Assembly (NCBI GenBank): GCA_030704615.1 | Contig: CM060732.1 | Span: forward strand, 65,145,053-65,205,052 | Direction: 5' to 3' | Length of the DNA stretch: 60,000 nt | Origin: Takakia lepidozioides | Taxonomy: Eukaryota > Streptophyta > Takakiopsida > Takakiales > Takakiaceae | Part shown: positions 54,900-60,000 of the stretch, piece by piece | Position numbering within the stretch: position 1 is the stretch's first letter | Layout: every line of letters begins with the position of its first letter | Notes under the pieces: model-generated | Seen by the model: only the letters and a program-made list of their open reading frames with translations | Told to the model about the DNA's origin: nothing | Databases searched by the model: none | Made by a program: the position numbers and the translations under genes

Positions 54900-57062
54900 A
54901 TGGATCCTTATGGGCCCCCTCGTAAGAGGCCAAGACCTGAGATGACATCGAATGGAGGTAATGGGACTAACGGAGCGGGGAGTCAACCTAACGCAGACCT
55001 TGAATGTAAGGTTCTCTCTTTTTTTTATCCAAGTTTGTGCGCTTTTCTGCTTTCGACGTATCTTCACAGCCTTTGCAGTAACGTCTATGTTGAGCGTATT
55101 CGCAGTTGGTTCGTTGTATTCCCTCTCGCTCCCTGTGTCTGTGTGAAGGAAGTGCTACCACTCTGTTACACTCTGCACATCGCAACACAATAGGAGGAGA
55201 GCGTGCTTTTGGTTATTTTATATTGTCGAGCCCACACTTGTCTTTCCCTCCTTCACTTTTTTTTGGAACCAATCTCCTGGAGCTTTCCAGAGTATCGTGC
55301 TGTGCATAATTTCTTTTATTCATATCAAGCATGAGCGTGAGAGCAAGGTAACGAACATTAGTGTCACACTGAGTATGATACAGGCTAAGAACGGACTCGC
55401 CCAGAATGTACGTCAACTGCACGCTCTTGTCTTCTCTGGTCCCTCACTCAGTTGTCTTGTGTATGTCTTTTGGCTGCACATCTACTTTCGTATGCTTTTT
55501 GTATCCATCTGAGTGCGTGGGTGTCCAAAACAACTATCTGCTGTCCTTTAACTTGCAATGGCAGGATTAATGGAAAGGACTTTCAGGCAATCTAGAGTTG
55601 TCCCTGTACGAAATAACGAATAGATCGAGAATCTGGGTTTAACATACCGTCCATGATTCCTTGGTTTGAAGGGGGATGTTATGGTTATGGCATCGGCACT
55701 ATCTGAATGGTAGGTGGGTGTTGGGGTTGGCAATGTGTAGACAAACCAGACCTTGGAGGCTCAGGCACCCGAACTAAGCCCTGTACCAAGTTCTTCAGGT
55801 ACCTTATTTTCTATTTCGCATAATGGTACGAGTGTCTCACATGTTGGATGCTACGTCGTAAGGACAAGTTGACTGGTTTTATGTTTTATCATGATAGAAA
55901 TCCGGATGGTGTCAAGTCCTCTGTTTTATTCATAAATTAATGTAGGCGTGAGCATGATGTTTAGCAGTTTTCAAAGTTTGGAAGTATACTCTTCAGTCTG
56001 TATCTGAAGTTTAGGAAAGCATGTGCCACGTTTTTACTGACTTCAAGCTATAAGTAGCAAGTATTTCTTGATCTGAACTTCCTGTTGCTTGGAAGAATGG
56101 AGAGAAGTTCCTGTAGTAAAGCTTGAACTCTTGAGATTTCCCTCTTCCTAGACCAGACCTGATGTTGATGTTGTGTGTGCAGCACATCTGGGTGCCCCTA
56201 TGGTGAAGGCTGCCACTTTCTGCATTACGTACCTGGAGGTGTGGCAGGCATGGGGGGTTTGGCACCCCTGGCCAATGTGGGAAGCATGGGCGGCACAGGT
56301 GCACGGAAGGTTGTGGGTGGGTTAGGACCAGATGACCAGGGGGCCAACCTGGGAGGCTTCAAAACCCGGCTCTGCAACCGATTTGACACAGCTGAGGGCT
56401 GTCGCTTTGGTGACAAATGTCACTTTGCCCATGGTGAGAAGGAGCTTCGGAAATCACACAGTTCAGGCTTACCCCCACTTGACAGGGACACTTACTCTTC
56501 TTTTGATTACTCCAGGGCGCCAGGTCCTGCTTCTTCAGTGTCCTACCGAGGAGGTATGTATGGCTCAGAAGCAGGCCGGTTTGGAGGAGCAGTCCGGGAA
56601 CGTGATGTTGGCGGTGGCAGTCGCTTTGGTGGTTCATCTTCGTACCGTGAGCCAACACCCCCTGGCATGGCTGCAGCTGCTTCGTTTGGGGCCTCATCCA
56701 CTGCCAAGATCAGTATCGAAGCCTCGCTGGCAGGTGCAATCATTGGCAAGGGAGGCATTAATGCAAAGCAGATTTGCCGGCTCACAGGGGCAAAGCTCTC
56801 CATCAGGGAGCACGAGTCAGATCCAACACTGCGGAATGTGGAGATGGAAGGGTCGTTTGAGCAGATCAAGCAAGCTAGCCAAATGGTCCGCCAGGTGTTG
56901 ATGCAGCGGGACAATGTACCTGCCCGCCCCAGTGGTGGTTTTGGCTCTCACAACTTCAAAACTAAACTGTGTGAGAATTACTCGCAAGGGACCTGTACAT
57001 TTGGCGAGCGCTGCCACTTTGCTCATGGTGCAGCCGAACTGAGGGATGCGCTGCGCTCTTGA
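54900..57062 (+). CDS. CCCH zinc-finger and KH-domain RNA-binding protein
   Basis: Three exons (54900-55005, 55750-55798, 56183-57062) encode about 344 residues; phases agree at both junctions. The order is CCCH finger 1 (CTKFFSTSGCPYGEGCHFLH, split by intron 2), CCCH finger 2 (CNRFDTAEGCRFGDKCHFAH), KH domain (AGAIIGKGGINAKQI carries the GxxG loop; SIREHE follows) and CCCH finger 3 (CENYSQGTCTFGERCHFAH). Fingers 1-3 are CX8CX5CX3H or close (the third has CX7). This order is known from plant C3H14/C3H52-type proteins (KH-CCCH), which bind mRNA. The Gly/Ser-rich linkers are probably disordered. The N terminus PRKRPRPE could be a nuclear localisation signal. It appears intact. Confidence 0.92.
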
Positions 57063-59600
57063 GAGGACCTCTGCCTGCATGCCGGCCAGGTAATGGTACG
57101 GGTCAAATGGGGGGGAGTCTGCAGGTTGCTGTGTCCTGTCCTTGTCTCATTAACCCACGCTGGCAAATGTAGCAAGGAGGGAATGAAATTTCGGGAATCT
57201 CACATTCACAGAAATGGGAAACCTCTGAAAGGAACAGCAAACTGGATTCCCAGATTTCACCAGTGAGAAGGAGAATGAAGAAATGGCGTTTATGGGGACA
57301 GTTAGAGTCCAGTAGATGTAGCCAAGATAAGTTAAGTCACCCACAAGCTTTGATAAGGGTCTGTAGAGGAGTATCGGGTCTGTCGAAGAGATTCTGGCAT
57401 TGGTCAAAGAAGGGTCAACTTCACCGAATTTTAAGGCTCTTAAGGCTTCATTTAATTTTGGGCTGCGTAAGATTTAACGTCACATGTGTTTTGAAGGTTG
57501 TTTGGCAACTTGTTCAATAATTTTCTAAAGTGTTGCACAACTTATCTTTTATGGAATTCATCAAGTTGACGTATATCAAGAACTTCACTGAGCTGTGTAA
57601 TTGGAAGAATACCGTGGAGATACACAATTGAGCCTGAAAAAGCGGGGCGGGCCGGAAGGAGGGGGGGTTTGTTTCCTGCAAACATGATGTCATCTTGGGT
57701 ACTGATCTTAAGATTTGTGGCCATTTAGTATGTGGTTCACGCTTTTGTTCCCTTTAACAGTCATAGTTGAAGCCCTTACCTTAAAACCAATGAAGGAGAG
57801 ACAGACTGGATATTGATTTTCAAAGAGGGACCAAGGATGAAGATATTGTAAGGGTCCTTTTTGTAGATCACCAGTGTAGAACAAATAATAGGAAGCCTTT
57901 GGACTCCTTGCTTGTGTGGGTTTATGAACACATGAGGTCGTACCGTGGACATGGAAGACGCTGAGCTCAGCAAGGAGACTGGTAAGGTTCAAATCCTGAA
58001 TTGTTGTTGTCAAGACATCCCCAGGACCAGTAAAGCTCCCTTCTAACATCTGTGGAGAGTTTGAAACTGGGGAGCAGATACTCGTGTTGCACAAGTTGGT
58101 TATGGTTAAAAAGACCAGTGGAGAGTCTAAATCACAAGTAGAAAACAGTGAAGCAGTCTTAGTGTTTAGTCTTTGGGTTCCATATCCAAAGCACCTAAAC
58201 CACCTCCCTTGAATGGGCAGAAAAGATAAAGAGTCGGTATAATTTTCTTGAGAAAAATGTAAGAGAATGAGAAAATTTTAGTAGTCTTGCTTTGTGTCAT
58301 GATAAAATGCCGGAATCCTTCTTCCCCATTGGCTGGGAGAGTTGGCTTCTCAGGAAGCCTGGTTGCCACATGGAGGATTTGTGGATGTTGGCATGAGGCT
58401 GAGACATGGTAAGAGTAGACACGTTTTGTACTTTTTAAGTCCTTATGGTGGTATTGGGCTTACTTCTGGAAAGTGAAGAGTTCGGCCCCTACAGGTGAGT
58501 GGCTGTCAATTACCACTAGTGTTTGCAAATGCACATAGTAAGACGCCAGGTCCCTTTATTGTTTTATGTTTTTATTATGAGAGTTTTGAAGTAAAGTTGG
58601 AACTTACTTCTACGAAGACTTTAGTGAAGAGGTTCTTAACATGCTTCTCGTAGTGAGTCACATTCAAATGAAGAGATCAACAAATCACTAAGGCAGTTAA
58701 TTTGTTTTGCAATTTTCAACCTGCAGCTCACATATCCAATTCACTTACAATCTGCAACTGACTAAGATTGGAGAAATTTGTACATTGATTATCTAGATAA
58801 GGATAACTCCAGAAAGTATATAAACTAAACTAATCTTGGACCTATGGGGTATTCTTTTGTTGGGAGCCTACTCAATAATTTGATCGGTTAGGAAAGGATA
58901 GTAGTTACCACTTAGGAGATTCAGTTGTATAGAATTGAGGTGTCTAGACATCTTCCTAGTGCCTTACCCTCAGAGTATAGAAGATTGGGTCATAGTGATG
59001 GTGATATTCTTCATACTGAAGCTGCAAAGACAAAGACATCTCAGCAAAGCTTCATCCCAAGGCGAGTTTTTCCTTATCTTCAGCAGGCACCATCGAGGTG
59101 GTTAAAAGTGTTGGGTTTGGTTTGAGCTGATGGTACAAGCATGGAAGGGATGTAGTCCAGATGGTTTTGTAGTTTCTACCCAAGCATTTGCAGGAGGATG
59201 ATGTAACTTCTATCATATTAGGTACTGACTTTTTGGTGTCCATATTTCGCTAATGTGTTTACTTCCATTGGTTGAGGAGTCTTCATCCTTGTCAGAATGT
59301 AGTCAATGATTCATGTCAGTTGACCATAGGAGGAAATCGCACTCCAGCTGTCCTTACACTTACACCAACAGTAAATATGGAATAATCAAACCAATGAGTT
59401 CGTGTTTGAACAAGAGAAATGGCACTTGTGTGAAAAGTTGTAACTGTCAATTATCATAAGGGGTCTAGGGAAGAATGTTGTTACAATATATGTGCTGTAG
59501 CTCAAGCCTATCTCACATTGGGCACTTTTTAAGGGGCACTTTTTTCGTGTAAAAAGTGAATATGATAGTCAAATGTGAAGGTTTAGGTGTCATCTTGGGA
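57063..59600. other. 3' UTR and unassigned intergenic sequence
   Basis: The CCCH 3' UTR presumably occupies the first few hundred bases. No other gene, RNA gene or bounded element was seen; frames are short and on both strands. Confidence 0.5.
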
Positions 59601-59926
59601 TAGATGGGTTGAAACCAATTTGGGTCTAGCTAGTTTTTTTTGTCAGAAGAACGTTGTTGGGTTAGTGATTGTATCTAAAACCAACAAACATCATTCAACT
59701 CGCCAAGAGAAGGGTTATTGTTTTCAAAGTGTAGGTAAACCACTGATCATTTGGTGGCCCTGCCCCTTTGCGTAGATGGTTGAAACTTGAAACCAATTTG
59801 GGGCTAGCTAGTTTTTTATCTTGACAGAAGTACGTTGTTGGGTTAGTGATTGTATCTAAAACCAACAACATCATTCAACTCGCCAAGAGAAGGGTTATTG
59901 TTTTCAAAGTGTAAACCACTGATCAT
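59601..59926 (+). repeat. Direct duplication of ~150 bp
   Basis: Segment 59601-59750 recurs at 59773-59926 with about 93 percent identity and a few small indels. The shared core includes acgttgttgggttagtgatt and cgccaagagaagggttattg. Tandem duplication is recent relative to the surroundings. No coding meaning is apparent. Confidence 0.85.
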
Positions 59927-60000
59927 CTTAACCCTTAATTTCCCAAGCGACCTGAATCGGGTCACTCTGAATTTCCACTTCCACCTAATTTCAGCGGATC

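Overview
The window looks like nuclear DNA of a land plant. The evidence is a ribosomal protein uL13/L13a gene with plant-type sequence and spliceosomal introns, a plant CCCH-KH zinc-finger gene, a plant ankyrin-kinase (ILK/VIK type) gene, a CACTA/En-Spm transposase, and a promoter with telo-box and site II motifs. The heavy repeat load and multi-kilobase introns suggest a large genome, possibly a seed-free plant such as a fern or lycophyte. The species cannot be fixed from the sequence.

Layout. About 1-5.9 kb holds no recognisable gene, only weak repeats. About 5.96-23.9 kb is a decayed CACTA transposon: GC-rich subterminal repeats at both sides, a TNP2-type transposase on the minus strand (about 6.5-10.7 kb) and a second Lys/Glu-rich element gene on the plus strand (about 21.1-22.95 kb). 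A Ty3/gypsy-like retroelement on the minus strand (11,430-20,669) is nested inside it. About 23.9-27 kb holds a non-LTR retrotransposon 3' fragment and unassigned sequence. An ankyrin-repeat protein kinase gene with about 12 exons runs from 28.6 to 50.2 kb; its introns are filled with LINE copies from at least three families. At 51.5-53.9 kb lies the L13a gene (minus strand), head to head with a CCCH-KH RNA-binding protein gene (54.9-57.1 kb, plus strand). About 57.1-60 kb is intergenic and ends in a 150-bp direct duplication.

Most interesting system. The nested gypsy-like element carries gag, CCHC knuckles and an aspartic protease, then a captured C5-cytosine DNA methyltransferase (motifs I, IV with PCQ, VI with ENV, VIII), then remnants of reverse transcriptase and integrase, and finally a PHD finger. 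So one element encodes both a chromatin reader and a DNA-methylation writer. Its terminal repeats are not ordinary: in element orientation the order is A1-ORFs-B1-A2-B2. This resembles the split direct repeats of tyrosine-recombinase retroelements, although the element has an integrase. The 16 nt right after the A1 repeat are perfectly complementary to a 16-nt stretch inside the repeat, and no tRNA-type TGG primer site is visible; a self-priming mechanism is possible.

The main LINE family carries endonuclease and RT domains. Its copies repeatedly sit in or beside (TC/GA)n tracts, which suggests microsatellite target preference. The ankyrin kinase lacks the catalytic Asp of HRD and the DFG motif, so it looks like a pseudokinase. 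All gene models were read by eye from the sequence; splice sites are by inspection only.
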